Below are positions 31,077 to 38,122 of a DNA stretch of 38,155 bases, piece after piece (position 1 is the first letter of the stretch; the number at the start of each line of letters is the position of its first letter). The stretch is from positions 1-38,155 of the forward strand of contig CAVOQT010000016.1 of NCBI GenBank assembly GCA_963698405.1, given 5' to 3'. The notes beneath the pieces were generated by a model. That model was not told the origin of the DNA. It did no database searches and worked only from the letters and a program-made list of their open reading frames with translations. The translations under genes were made by a program, and so were the position numbers. The stretch comes from SHZI01 sp963698405 (GTDB taxonomy: Bacteria > Pseudomonadota > Gammaproteobacteria > Steroidobacterales > GCA-2729495).

Positions 31077-33893
31077 CGCATCGAAGGTCTCGACCTGTAC
31101 GCAGCCGCCGGCCGTCGGGGTGTCGGCGCTGCCACACACCGGGAACGCCTGGAAGCTGCTGCCAGCGCCGTCGCCCTTGGTCACCAGCGTCGCCGTGCCG
31201 GCGTCGAGCGCATCGAGGAGGTCTGCCCGGGTGGTGGCGTCGAGCTGGGCGAGGACGATATCGAAGGAAAGCGTGGCATCGCGATCGAGCGTTGGAACCT
31301 CGAAGTCGAACTGGTAGGCAGCGATGGGATCGATGGTGGCAGGGTCGCCGCCGGCGTCGAGGCCGCTCTCGGACGCCAGCGTGACCGGGTCGACGCGGGT
31401 GACCGTGAAGGCCACGGGTGTGGCGAAGGTCGCCGCCTGGATCTGCAGGTGCATGACGGCTTCGGTGCGGGTCGCGGTGAGGTCGAGGGAGCCCACGGGC
31501 GTGTTGCCGCTCATGTCGGTGTAGCCGGTCGCGTCGAGCGTGACGTCGCCGGTGACGGTGCCGTCACCCATGTCGAACGCCCCCGTGCCTGTCGTCTCGA
31601 CGGTGAGGTCACCACCCACGTCAGTGCCTGCGGACATGTCGACCGATGCGTCGCCGTTGTCGACGACGGTGATATCGCCACCGACGGTGGTAGTCGAACT
31701 CATGTCGATCGTCGTCGCAGACGTATTTCCGCTGACCTCGAGGTCGCCGCCGACCGTCGTGATCGCGGACATATCGATTGAGCTCATGGACGCGTTGCCG
31801 CTGACATCGAGGCTGTGACCGACGGTGGTCAGTGCAATCATGTCAATGGACGTCGCAGCGGTGTTGCCGCTCACGTGGAGCGACCTGCCGACCGTCGTGA
31901 GCGCGGACATATCGATCGAGCTCATGGAAGCGTTCTCGCTGGCGTCGATGCTGCCGCCAACAGTGGTGAGTGCGCCGAGGTCGAGCGAGGTCATGGAGGC
32001 ATTGTTGCTCGCATCGATGGTGTCACCAACGGTGGTGAGCGCACCGAGGTCGAGCGAGGTCATGGAGGCGTTGTAGCTGGCGTCGATGCTGTCGCCAACA
32101 GTGGTGAGTGCGCCGAGGTCGAGCGAGATCACAGCGGCGTTCTCACCGGCATAGATGGCGCCACCAACAGTCGTGAGCGCACCGAGGTCAAGAGAGCTCA
32201 ACGTGGCATTTTCACTGACGTCGATGCTGCTACCAACAGTCGTGAGCGCGCCGAGGTCGAGCGAGCTCATGGAGGCGTTGCGGCTGGCGTCGAGGTTTAC
32301 ACCGACGGTTGTGAGCGCGCCGAGGTCGAGCGAGGACATGGAGGCGTTGTTGCTAGCGGTGAGCGACCCACCCATCGTCGTGAGCGCAGACAAATCGATG
32401 ACCGTCGCTGCAGTCCCGGCCACCATGAAATCGCCACCGATACTGGTCACACCCGAAATCAGGATCGCGTTCAGCGCCGGGTTGCCGGTGACAGTCAGCG
32501 AGCCGTCGACCGTCGCGAGGCTGCCCAGGTCCACGCTTTCCATCACGAGGTTGCCGGAGATGGTGATGCTGCCGCCCACGCTCTGCAAAGCGCCGAGGTC
32601 GACGACGAGGAGCTGGTCGTTCCCGGTGAGCGTGACATCAAGCCCGACGCTGGTCGCGTTCGGAATCAGCAGATACTCGCGACCGTCGACGTTGATCATG
32701 AGGATGCTGCCCACCACCACATTCACGCTGTCGAGGATCTCCTGCAAGGTCCCGGACTCGATGACGAGGTCATCCGGCGGCGGTGGCGGTACGACCGCGC
32801 GGATGCGGTTGTTGTTCTGGTCGGCGATGAAAAGCGTGCTGGCCCTGATGTCCACGCCCCAGATACTCGAGAAGGTGGCGTCGAGCGCGTTGCCGCCGTC
32901 GCCGGAGAAACCACTGGCGCCGCTCCCTGCGTAGACCGAGAGGCTGCCGGTGTCGAGGTCGACCTTGAAGACCCGGTTGAAGTTCGAGACGTAGAGATCA
33001 TCGGCGTCGTCGATGGCGAGGCCCTCGATTTCGCCGAGGTCCATGGTCGTCGCGTCGCCGAAGCCAGGCAGGGTGACGCCGCCGCCCGCAATCGTCGTGA
33101 TGATGTGGGTGACGGCGTCGATGCGGCGCACGGTGTCGGCCGAGGTATCGACCACAAACAGGTTGCCGGCAGCATCCGCGGCCAGGCTGTTGGGCGAGCC
33201 GAGATGTGCCGCCAGTGCGGTGCCACCGTCCCCATCCGAAGCACAATCGTTGGGCAAGCTGGAGCCGGCCACCCGGGTGATGACCTGGGTAGCGATGTCC
33301 ACCTTGCGCACGGTGCAGTACATCGTCTCGGTGAAATACACGTTGCCGGTCGGGTCGACCGCCAATCCCCGGGGAATCCCGATCCAGGCGTCTGTCGCCG
33401 GGCCACCGTTGCCGGTGTGGCCGATGTAATCCAGGCCACGGCCCGCGAAGGTGGTGATCACGCCGCTGGCGAGATCCACCCGGCGCACGCGGTTCGTACC
33501 GCCGTCCGAGATGTAGAGGACATCGTCCGCCGGGCTGAGTGCGATGGCCTCGATGGACCCGAGTTCGGCGGCGGTCGCCTGGCCCCCGTCACCGGCGTCG
33601 CCGTAGTCGCCGTTGCCGGCGATGGTGCTGATGACGCCACCCGGGCTGATGCGGCGTATGCGGAGATTGCCGGCGTCAGCGATGTACACGGTGCCGTCGG
33701 CCGCAACGGCCACATCGTCGGGACTGTTGAGCGCCGCCGCGGTGGCGGGGCCGCCATCGCCCGAAATACCGGCGAGGCCGTTGCCGGCGATGGTCGTGAC
33801 ATCAGCTGCGAACGCGGAGGTGGGAACAAGAAGGGCGAGGCTGGCGGATGCGACAAAGCCAGCCAGGCGTACGGGGCGAAGGGACCTTTTCAT
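30984..33893 (-). CDS. Large secreted NHL-propeller and 23-residue-repeat surface protein, C terminus frameshifted
   Basis: As read from the ATG at 33893 it has 969 residues; with one base removed near 31076 it would run to 30845 and have about 1015. A signal peptide (RPVRLAGFVASASLALLVPT then SAFA) is followed by about six NHL blades with the NGLAGISGDGGPATAAALNS pattern (residues about 30-400). Next come roughly 15 repeats of 23 residues of the type SLDLGALTTVGGSIDASENA, and a C-terminal beta domain. The repeats resemble receptor-L or beta-helix solenoids. The sorting tail is out of frame, so the product as sequenced would be secreted without an anchor and end in an unrelated RDRPLLHLGRGGNH. 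It is probably a cell-surface binding protein; the ligand is unknown. Base use differs from flanking genes, suggesting transfer. Confidence 0.8.
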   Translation of the reverse strand: MKRSLRPVRLAGFVASASLALLVPTSAFAADVTTIAGNGLAGISGDGGPATAAALNSPDDVAVAADGTVYIADAGNLRIRRISPGGVISTIAGNGDYGDAGDGGQATAAELGSIEAIALSPADDVLYISDGGTNRVRRVDLASGVITTFAGRGLDYIGHTGNGGPATDAWIGIPRGLAVDPTGNVYFTETMYCTVRKVDIATQVITRVAGSSLPNDCASDGDGGTALAAHLGSPNSLAADAAGNLFVVDTSADTVRRIDAVTHIITTIAGGGVTLPGFGDATTMDLGEIEGLAIDDADDLYVSNFNRVFKVDLDTGSLSVYAGSGASGFSGDGGNALDATFSSIWGVDIRASTLFIADQNNNRIRAVVPPPPPDDLVIESGTLQEILDSVNVVVGSILMINVDGREYLLIPNATSVGLDVTLTGNDQLLVVDLGALQSVGGSITISGNLVMESVDLGSLATVDGSLTVTGNPALNAILISGVTSIGGDFMVAGTAATVIDLSALTTMGGSLTASNNASMSSLDLGALTTVGVNLDASRNASMSSLDLGALTTVGSSIDVSENATLSSLDLGALTTVGGAIYAGENAAVISLDLGALTTVGDSIDASYNASMTSLDLGALTTVGDTIDASNNASMTSLDLGALTTVGGSIDASENASMSSIDMSALTTVGRSLHVSGNTAATSIDMIALTTVGHSLDVSGNASMSSIDMSAITTVGGDLEVSGNTSATTIDMSSTTTVGGDITVVDNGDASVDMSAGTDVGGDLTVETTGTGAFDMGDGTVTGDVTLDATGYTDMSGNTPVGSLDLTATRTEAVMHLQIQAATFATPVAFTVTRVDPVTLASESGLDAGGDPATIDPIAAYQFDFEVPTLDRDATLSFDIVLAQLDATTRADLLDALDAGTATLVTKGDGAGSSFQAFPVCGSADTPTAGGCVQVETFDAGRAAHHRYAGQRALQWRDRPLLHLGRGGNH
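31700..32400. repeat. Tandem 69-bp repeats inside the surface-protein gene
   Basis: About ten imperfect 69-bp units recur, visible on the plus strand as GTGAGCGCGCCGAGGTCGAG followed by CGAG(C/G)TCATGGAGGCGTT. They encode the 23-residue solenoid turns. Units near 31930-32340 are the most alike, which marks recent duplication or homogenisation there. Confidence 0.8.
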
Positions 33894-33966
33894 TATTTTT
33901 TTCCCGTTTGCAAATCGGCGATTCGGGGATTCCCTGGGGGAGCGGAGATGGTACTTCCGATAGTCG

Positions 33967-34104
33967 TCATCGGCGAGCATCAGGTGTGTAATGCCTGCGA
34001 CGAACCAGACCCATCAGACCGAGTCCAGTTCTCAGCAGCAAACCCGCAGCGGGAACCGCAGCTGCCCAGGGAGCGGCGCCCGCAATAATCGAATGCTCCG
34101 GCAC
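33967..34104 (-). pseudogene. Fossil of a CTERM sorting tail
   Basis: A short minus-strand frame reads VPEHSIIAGAAPWAAAVPAA then GLLLRTGLGLMGLVRRRHYT and stops at 33967. The AAVPAAGLLLRTGLGLMGLVRRR part has the motif, hydrophobic stretch and Arg cluster of a VPxPA/PEP-CTERM signal. No start codon, signal peptide or body is attached: a TAA lies a few codons upstream. It is best read as the surviving 3' end of a lost surface-protein gene. Repeat copy 2 covers its first codons. Confidence 0.6.
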
Positions 34105-34105
34105 C
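34081..34105. repeat. Copy 2 of the 25-bp dispersed repeat
   Basis: This copy reads CGCAATAATCGAATGCTCCG then GCACC, one base different from copy 3 and two from copy 1. GGGAGCGGCGCC precedes it, and GGAGC/GCTCC could pair across it. It lies between the surface-protein gene and the toxin-antitoxin pair. Confidence 0.75.
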
Positions 34106-34184
34106 CCTCTCGCCGCTCGTGGCACCAGTTAACCCGCGAAACCTGCAGATTTTCGACTGGACAGGGAGCCCCCGCAGGGCCAGA

Positions 34185-34206
34185 CTGTATTGCACTTGCG
34201 ATACAG
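34185..34206. promoter_or_regulatory. Probable operator of the toxin-antitoxin pair
   Basis: CTGTAT-N10-ATACAG is a perfect inverted repeat ending 5 bases before the antitoxin ATG at 34212. The inner bases TGC and GCG keep partial symmetry. Type II toxin-antitoxin operons are normally repressed by the antitoxin at such a palindrome. A TTGCAC/TACAGT pair overlapping it could be part of the promoter. Confidence 0.55.
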
Positions 34207-34211
34207 TGAAA

Positions 34212-34490
34212 ATGAGCATGAAAAGCACCACCATCCCGCCATTGCGGGTATCGCCCGAACTGCGCCGGGAAGCAGAGTCCGTTCTTCAGGACGGTGAAAC
34301 CCTGTCGGGTTTCATGCTCGAATCCCTCCAAGGCAGTATTGCCCGCCGGCGAGACCAGCAGGCATTCCTGCAGCGGGGGCTCAAGAGCGCGGCGAAAGCC
34401 AGGCATACCGGTCGCTATGTGAGCGCCGACGATGTTCTGGATAGACTCTCGGCTCACCTGAAAAAGGCAACAGCCAAATCGCGCGGCTGA
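34212..34490 (+). CDS. Putative type II antitoxin (RelB/CopG-like)
   Basis: This small acidic-basic protein has 92 residues from the ATG at 34212, or 90 from an ATG at 34218. The N-terminal PPLRVSPELRREAESVLQDG then ETLSGFMLESLQ looks like a ribbon-helix-helix DNA-binding fold. A helical basic tail (ARRRDQQAFLQRGLKSAAKA) would wrap the toxin. The toxin gene starts 7 bases after its stop. A perfect palindrome directly upstream fits autorepression. The exact antitoxin family is not certain. Confidence 0.75.
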   Translation: MSMKSTTIPPLRVSPELRREAESVLQDGETLSGFMLESLQGSIARRRDQQAFLQRGLKSAAKARHTGRYVSADDVLDRLSAHLKKATAKSRG

Positions 34491-34497
34491 CGCGTCG

Positions 34498-34800
34498 GTG
34501 TCCCGCCACACGGTTCGCTTCACAGCGGAAGCGCAAGCTGACCTGGAACGTCTGTATCTTTTTCTGCTCGAGAAGGATCCCGCCGCCGCGCGGCGCGCGC
34601 TCACGGCCATCGTCAGGGGCATCGAGCTGCTCCGGTTTTCCCCCTGGTCCTGCCGGAAGGTTGCAACAGACCTGCCACGTCACCGGGAGCTACTTGTGCC
34701 GTTCGGTTCAGCCGGCTATGTCGTGCTGTTTGAAATAGAGCCACCGCGGACAGTCACAATCCTGGCGGCACGGCACCAGCGCGAGGACGACTACCATTAG
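34498..34800 (+). CDS. RelE/ParE-superfamily toxin
   Basis: This 100-residue protein starts at a GTG. The pattern is that of ParE/RelE toxins: VRFTAEAQADLERLYLFL in the N-terminal helices, a middle RGIELLRFSPWSCRKVATDL, then the strands HRELLVPFGSAGYVVLFEIE and TVTILAARHQRE near the C terminus. ParE-type members poison gyrase, RelE-type cut mRNA at the ribosome; the closing LAARHQRED is the ParE style. It forms a bicistron with the antitoxin gene. It appears intact. Confidence 0.85.
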   Translation: MSRHTVRFTAEAQADLERLYLFLLEKDPAAARRALTAIVRGIELLRFSPWSCRKVATDLPRHRELLVPFGSAGYVVLFEIEPPRTVTILAARHQREDDYH

Positions 34801-34822
34801 TCGGGAGCCAGCGGCAGCCCAC

Positions 34823-34847
34823 CGCAATAATCAAATGCTCCGGCACC
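34823..34847. repeat. Copy 3 of the 25-bp dispersed repeat
   Basis: This copy reads CGCAATAATCAAATGCTCCG then GCACC. It lies 26 bases beyond the stop of the minus-strand antitoxin gene and 22 bases beyond the stop of the plus-strand toxin gene. GGGAGC and GGCAGCCC precede it. Confidence 0.75.
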
Positions 34848-34873
34848 AGTCGCCCTTAGCTGGACGGGCCGCG

Positions 34874-35086
34874 TCATAGCCTCTTGCGAATATCGGCAAT
34901 GACTTCGTCAGCCTGACGCCCAGGATCGCGATCGGCTTCGTAGGCATCAAGCCGCCGATCCAGTTCGGCCTTCTGATCCGGCGTCAGAGGCAATGCCTTC
35001 TGATCGGATGCGATGCTGTCCCACAGATCCTCGACCAGACGAATACGTTCATCCAGCGGCAAATTTCGAAGATTGGCGTTTAGCAT
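34874..35086 (-). CDS. Lone addiction-module antitoxin (PF09720-type)
   Basis: This 70-residue acidic helical protein has the family pattern LPLDERIRLVEDLWDSIASD, then PLTPDQKAELDRRLDAYEAD and a basic end (DEVIADIRKRL). Such antitoxins are usually followed by a RelE-like toxin gene. Here the next gene downstream is on the other strand and already has its own antitoxin, so this one is an orphan; its toxin gene has probably been lost at the repeat copy beside it. It is 16 bases after the hypothetical gene at 35103-35474 on the same strand. Confidence 0.8.
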   Translation of the reverse strand: MLNANLRNLPLDERIRLVEDLWDSIASDQKALPLTPDQKAELDRRLDAYEADRDPGRQADEVIADIRKRL

Positions 35087-35102
35087 GGTACCCAGGAGTC
35101 GG

Positions 35103-35474
35103 TCACAAGTTCGATTGATGGGAAACCAGCCAATTCAACCGATTTACCTGCCTACTCAATCCCAAGGAAGTCAGTGACCGGGGTCGTTGCGGAACGCGAA
35201 ATTCAACGTCAATTCCGTTGTGCGGTATTGCGGAGATAATGTAACAAACTCGATTTACGTGGTGATATCCCGCAACGATCCATTGGCTCTGGCCAGAATT
35301 ACCGTCAACAACCGTCCAGACATAATTTTGATCATGCTGCCGCACGGTTTCCAGATCTCTACCGTACGTCTCCAGGCCAAAACCACACCAACAGTCGCGC
35401 TCCGCACTTAAGTGTTTACGCGGTTTGAAGTATTTGTGAAAAGTATCTTCGTGAAACACTGCTGGCGTAATCAT
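35103..35474 (-). CDS. Hypothetical protein, accessory type, AT-richer than its surroundings
   Basis: This 123-residue soluble protein starts at an ATG with AGG upstream. The N-terminal FHEDTFHKYFKPRKHLSAER then DCWCGFGLETYG, the central YVWTVVDGNSGQSQWIVAGY and the HHVNRVCYIISAIPHN stretch look like a conserved small domain, but I cannot name it. It has no signal peptide or membrane segment. Its GC content is about 48% by eye, well below the 60% or so around it, which suggests recent arrival. It sits 16 bases ahead of the lone antitoxin gene and could be its operon partner, although it does not look like a RelE toxin. Confidence 0.65.
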   Translation of the reverse strand: MITPAVFHEDTFHKYFKPRKHLSAERDCWCGFGLETYGRDLETVRQHDQNYVWTVVDGNSGQSQWIVAGYHHVNRVCYIISAIPHNGIDVEFRVPQRPRSLTSLGLSRQVNRLNWLVSHQSNL

Positions 35475-35532
35475 GGCAACCTGCTTGCTCGTGTTTGAAC
35501 TGCAACACCTATGGTGAATTGCGATGCTCCTA

Positions 35533-35576
35533 GGCGCGATTGTTGGCCGGCAATCGCGCCTGAAAGCGCTCCTACC
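35533..35576. repeat. REP-like element, copy 3
   Basis: GGCGCGATTG (35533-35542) and CAATCGCGCC (35551-35560) are perfect inverted repeats around TTGGCCGG, followed by TGAAAGCGCTCCTACC. The right half matches the arm of the 20249-20316 element; the left outer arm is shortened to GCTCCTA. It lies at the stop of the aldehyde dehydrogenase gene and marks one edge of the accessory block. Confidence 0.65.
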
Positions 35577-37008
35577 GCCCCCCCTCCTCCAGCGCGCTCA
35601 TGTCCTTCGCCACGCCGCGCTGGATGAGCAGGGCCTTCTTGCGCACGAAGCGCAGCAGCCCGGAGGCGCCCATGCGCGAGGCACCGAGGCCGGACAGGCG
35701 GAAGGCGTTCTTGTCCACATCGAAGACTTCGGTGGTCAGCGCACCGTCATTGATGCTGACCGCACCGGCGACCAGCTGGCGCGCTATGGCCAGCGCTTGC
35801 GCCTCATCTCCAAACACCGCCGCTGACAGGCCGTAGACTGAATCGTTGGCGAGCTGCACGGCTTCGCTGACCTCGCGAAAACTCATCACCGGCAGCACCG
35901 GGCCGAAAGTCTCCTCGGTCATCAGCGTCATCTCGTGATTGACGCCGGTCACGACGGTCGGACGCAACCAGTAGCCGCCACCATGTCGTTCGATCACGCC
36001 GCCGGTTTCGATGCGCGCACCCTTCTCCACCGCATCCGCCAGTTGCGCCGCAATGATCTCGGCCTGACGCGAGAAGATCAGCGGACCGACCTGGCCCTGC
36101 CGGCTGTCCGGCCAGTTGAGCGGCACGGCTGCGGCATGCGCGACAAGGCGGGCAATGAATTCATCACTGATCCGCGCATCCACATAAACGCGCTCGAGTG
36201 ACTGGCAGGCCTGTCCGGTCGCCTGCACCGAGGCACGCAACACGGTGGCTGCGGCGCGGTCCGGATCAGCCGAGGCCAGCACGATGGCCGGGTCTTTGCC
36301 GCCGAGTTCGAGGAAGGCCGGAATGAACTGCTCGGCACAGGCGGCTGCCACCTTGCGCCCGGTGGCGACGCTGCCCGTGAAACAGATTCCGTCTGCCGCA
36401 CGGATCAGTGCGGCACCCGTCGAACCATCACCGGTGATGAAAGCACAAACGCCGGCGAGCTCGGGGAATTCAGACAGACTCGCCATCAGCGGCGCGATGA
36501 AGCGCGGCGTCACCTCGCTGGGTTTGACGATCACCGCACAGCCGGCCAGCAGCGCCGGAATCGTGTCCAGCATCGACAGCAGGAAGGGAAAATTCCACGG
36601 ACTGATCACACCGATCAGGGCGTATGGCACGAGCTGCGTCTGCGCGTGTATCCCCGGCGTCATCGAGGCACGCTCCGGCGGCTCAACCAGAGCCGTGGTC
36701 GCCAGTGCGGCATTGCCGGCGACCATGCCACGCAGAGTATTGATTTCCTGCAAGGCCAGCAGATGTCGACCGGTGTCGGTGGACAGCGCCTCGAGCACCG
36801 GACCGGGAGCTGCGAGCAGACGCGACGACCAGGCCTTGATGACTTCCGCGCGGTGCGCTGGTCCCGACGCGGCCCATGCCACCTGGTTCGCCCGCAGCCG
36901 GGCAGCCAGTACGGCGATCTCCTCGGCACCAGCCACCGGAATGCGGTAGTCGGGCGCACCGGTGCGCGGATTGCGTACTGGCAGTTCGCGGGGTGCAGAA
37001 CCGGTCAT
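35572..37008 (-). CDS. Aldehyde dehydrogenase family protein
   Basis: This NAD(P)-dependent dehydrogenase has 478 residues from an ATG at 37008 with AGGAAG eight bases upstream; an ATG at 37050 would add 14 residues but has no ribosome site. Motifs are LIGVISPWNFPFLLSMLDTI and VIVKPSEVTP, the Rossmann FTGSVATGRKVA, the general-base Glu in FLELGGKDPAIV, the catalytic Cys in TGQACQSLERVYV, and EETFGPVLPVMSF. It is a complete class of broad-substrate enzyme related to succinate-semialdehyde and BALDH types. The physiological aldehyde cannot be told, and no partner dehydrogenase or transporter is adjacent. Confidence 0.92.
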   Translation of the reverse strand: MTGSAPRELPVRNPRTGAPDYRIPVAGAEEIAVLAARLRANQVAWAASGPAHRAEVIKAWSSRLLAAPGPVLEALSTDTGRHLLALQEINTLRGMVAGNAALATTALVEPPERASMTPGIHAQTQLVPYALIGVISPWNFPFLLSMLDTIPALLAGCAVIVKPSEVTPRFIAPLMASLSEFPELAGVCAFITGDGSTGAALIRAADGICFTGSVATGRKVAAACAEQFIPAFLELGGKDPAIVLASADPDRAAATVLRASVQATGQACQSLERVYVDARISDEFIARLVAHAAAVPLNWPDSRQGQVGPLIFSRQAEIIAAQLADAVEKGARIETGGVIERHGGGYWLRPTVVTGVNHEMTLMTEETFGPVLPVMSFREVSEAVQLANDSVYGLSAAVFGDEAQALAIARQLVAGAVSINDGALTTEVFDVDKNAFRLSGLGASRMGASGLLRFVRKKALLIQRGVAKDMSALEEGGR

Positions 37009-37098
37009 GCCGGGGACTTCCTGGCGTCGATCATCGCTGCTTTGATCCATCAATGGTTAGATGCGTGCAGAGGGCAATGGTAGTTTCAAAAGCCAGCC

Positions 37099-37115
37099 CC
37101 GGCCAGCATGGCCGG
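37099..37115. other. GC-rich hairpin between divergent genes
   Basis: CCGGCCA and TGGCCGG form a perfect 7-bp stem with loop GCA in the 227 bases between the aldehyde dehydrogenase start and the winged-helix gene. Its role is unknown. Apart from this and the palindromes at 37199-37227, nothing else stands out in the gap. Confidence 0.35.
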
Positions 37116-37198
37116 CAGCAATCAGGCTGTCGGCAGAACGATTTGTCCAGCTGGCGGCACCGTTGTCGATGACAAGGACGGCATAGACCTGAGAATCA

Positions 37199-37227
37199 GG
37201 CCATATGGCCTATAAAGTAGGTTATAG
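37199..37227. promoter_or_regulatory. Two overlapping palindromes before the winged-helix gene, probable operator
   Basis: GGCCATATGGCC (37199-37210) is a perfect 12-bp palindrome. CTATAA-N6-TTATAG (37210-37227) is a perfect inverted repeat sharing its last base. Both lie within 40 bases of the ATG at 37236. TATAAAG could be the -10 element. Autorepression by the winged-helix protein is the obvious guess. Confidence 0.55.
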
Positions 37228-37235
37228 TCCAGATC

Positions 37236-37565
37236 ATGCTTGAAGCCGCTTTCGGAAGCCTGGCCGCAGAACGGGTGCTCCTGTTCATGCATCGCTATGA
37301 GCAGGCATACGGGCGCCAGATCGCGGTTGCCTTCGACATGCCCGCCAGCGAGATCCAGAAGCAGTTGCGGAAACTCGAGCTTGGCGGACTTCTGGTGAGC
37401 CGGATGGTCGGCCGTACCCGGCTGTACGAATGGAATCCGAGGAGCATTTTCGTGGCACCGCTCCGTGCGCTGTTGCAGGTCATGCTCGAAAATCTCCCGG
37501 CTGAACAACGTCACCCCTACGCCGACGCCCGCCGCAGGCCGAGGCGGGCGGGCAAGCCCGGTTGA
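37236..37565 (+). CDS. Small winged-helix regulator (ArsR/MarR-like)
   Basis: This 109-residue protein has a single winged-helix domain: LAAERVLLFMHRYEQAYGRQ, then recognition-helix region DMPASEIQKQLRKLELGGLL and a wing VSRMVGRTRLYEWNPR. A C-terminal dimer helix (APLRALLQVMLENLP) and a basic tail (RRRPRRAGKPG) follow. It overlaps the nucleotidyltransferase gene as TGATG, so the two are translated together. Palindromes lie just upstream. Such pairs act as toxin-antitoxin-like or self-regulated modules in several bacteria; that role here is inferred. Confidence 0.8.
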   Translation: MLEAAFGSLAAERVLLFMHRYEQAYGRQIAVAFDMPASEIQKQLRKLELGGLLVSRMVGRTRLYEWNPRSIFVAPLRALLQVMLENLPAEQRHPYADARRRPRRAGKPG

Positions 37566-38122
37566 TGGCAATCACCCGGCGATCGACGATTCGTGACGTC
37601 GCGGCACAGGTATCGCAGGCGCTTGCGGACGCAGGGATCACGGCGGTGCTTACCGGCGGTGGCGCCGTTTCCATTTACTCGGCCAACAAGTACCAGTCCC
37701 ACGACATCGACTTTGTCACGGCTGCCTCACGGCGCGAACTCGTGGCAATCATGTCCGGACTCGGTTTCCATCGTGGATCCGGGCGGCATTTCGAGCATCC
37801 GGTGACGAAGCTGGTTGTCGAGTTCGTGGCATGGCCAGTGACGGTGGGCGACGAAGTCGTGCACAGGTGGTCGAAGATCAGGACTCCGGCTGGAACGTTG
37901 CAGATACTGACGCCCACCCAGTGCATCAAGGATCGGCTGGCTGCATTCTTTCACTGGCGTGACAGCCAGAGCCTCGAGCAGGCACTGCTGGTTGGCCAGA
38001 CGCACCGCATCGCAATGGCCGAGCTGGCTCGCTGGGCAAACGCGGAAGGCCATGCAGGGGATTTCGCGGAGTTCCGGCGTCGCTTGCAAGCGATCAGGCG
38101 AAAGCGGCGGTCAACACCGTGA
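37565..38122 (+). CDS. Nucleotidyltransferase-like protein paired with the winged-helix regulator
   Basis: This 185-residue protein starts at an ATG at 37565 that overlaps the regulator's stop. It has a minimal nucleotidyltransferase signature: GGGAVSIYSANKYQSHDIDF places a Gly-rich turn and an Asp-x-Asp metal pair (DIDFV) about as in MNT/AbiEii-type folds. A later Glu/Asp strand is VVEFVAWPV. The C-terminal half (TPTQCIKDRLAAFFHWRDSQ then SLEQALLVG) is helical, with the CIKDRLAAFFHW block common to proteins of this kind. It could be the effector of a regulatory or abortive-infection module. Its target is unknown. Confidence 0.75.
   Translation: MAITRRSTIRDVAAQVSQALADAGITAVLTGGGAVSIYSANKYQSHDIDFVTAASRRELVAIMSGLGFHRGSGRHFEHPVTKLVVEFVAWPVTVGDEVVHRWSKIRTPAGTLQILTPTQCIKDRLAAFFHWRDSQSLEQALLVGQTHRIAMAELARWANAEGHAGDFAEFRRRLQAIRRKRRSTP

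Noticed and set aside
31815..34088. Plus-strand open frame of 757 codons opposite the surface-protein gene
   Set aside because: Its repeats are the reverse image of the 69-bp units coding on the minus strand. It has no signal peptide and an implausible composition.
30837..34847. Integron attC sites as an explanation for the 25-bp repeats
   Set aside because: There is no RYYYAAC/GTTRRRY core pair, no long imperfect palindrome and no integrase in the window.
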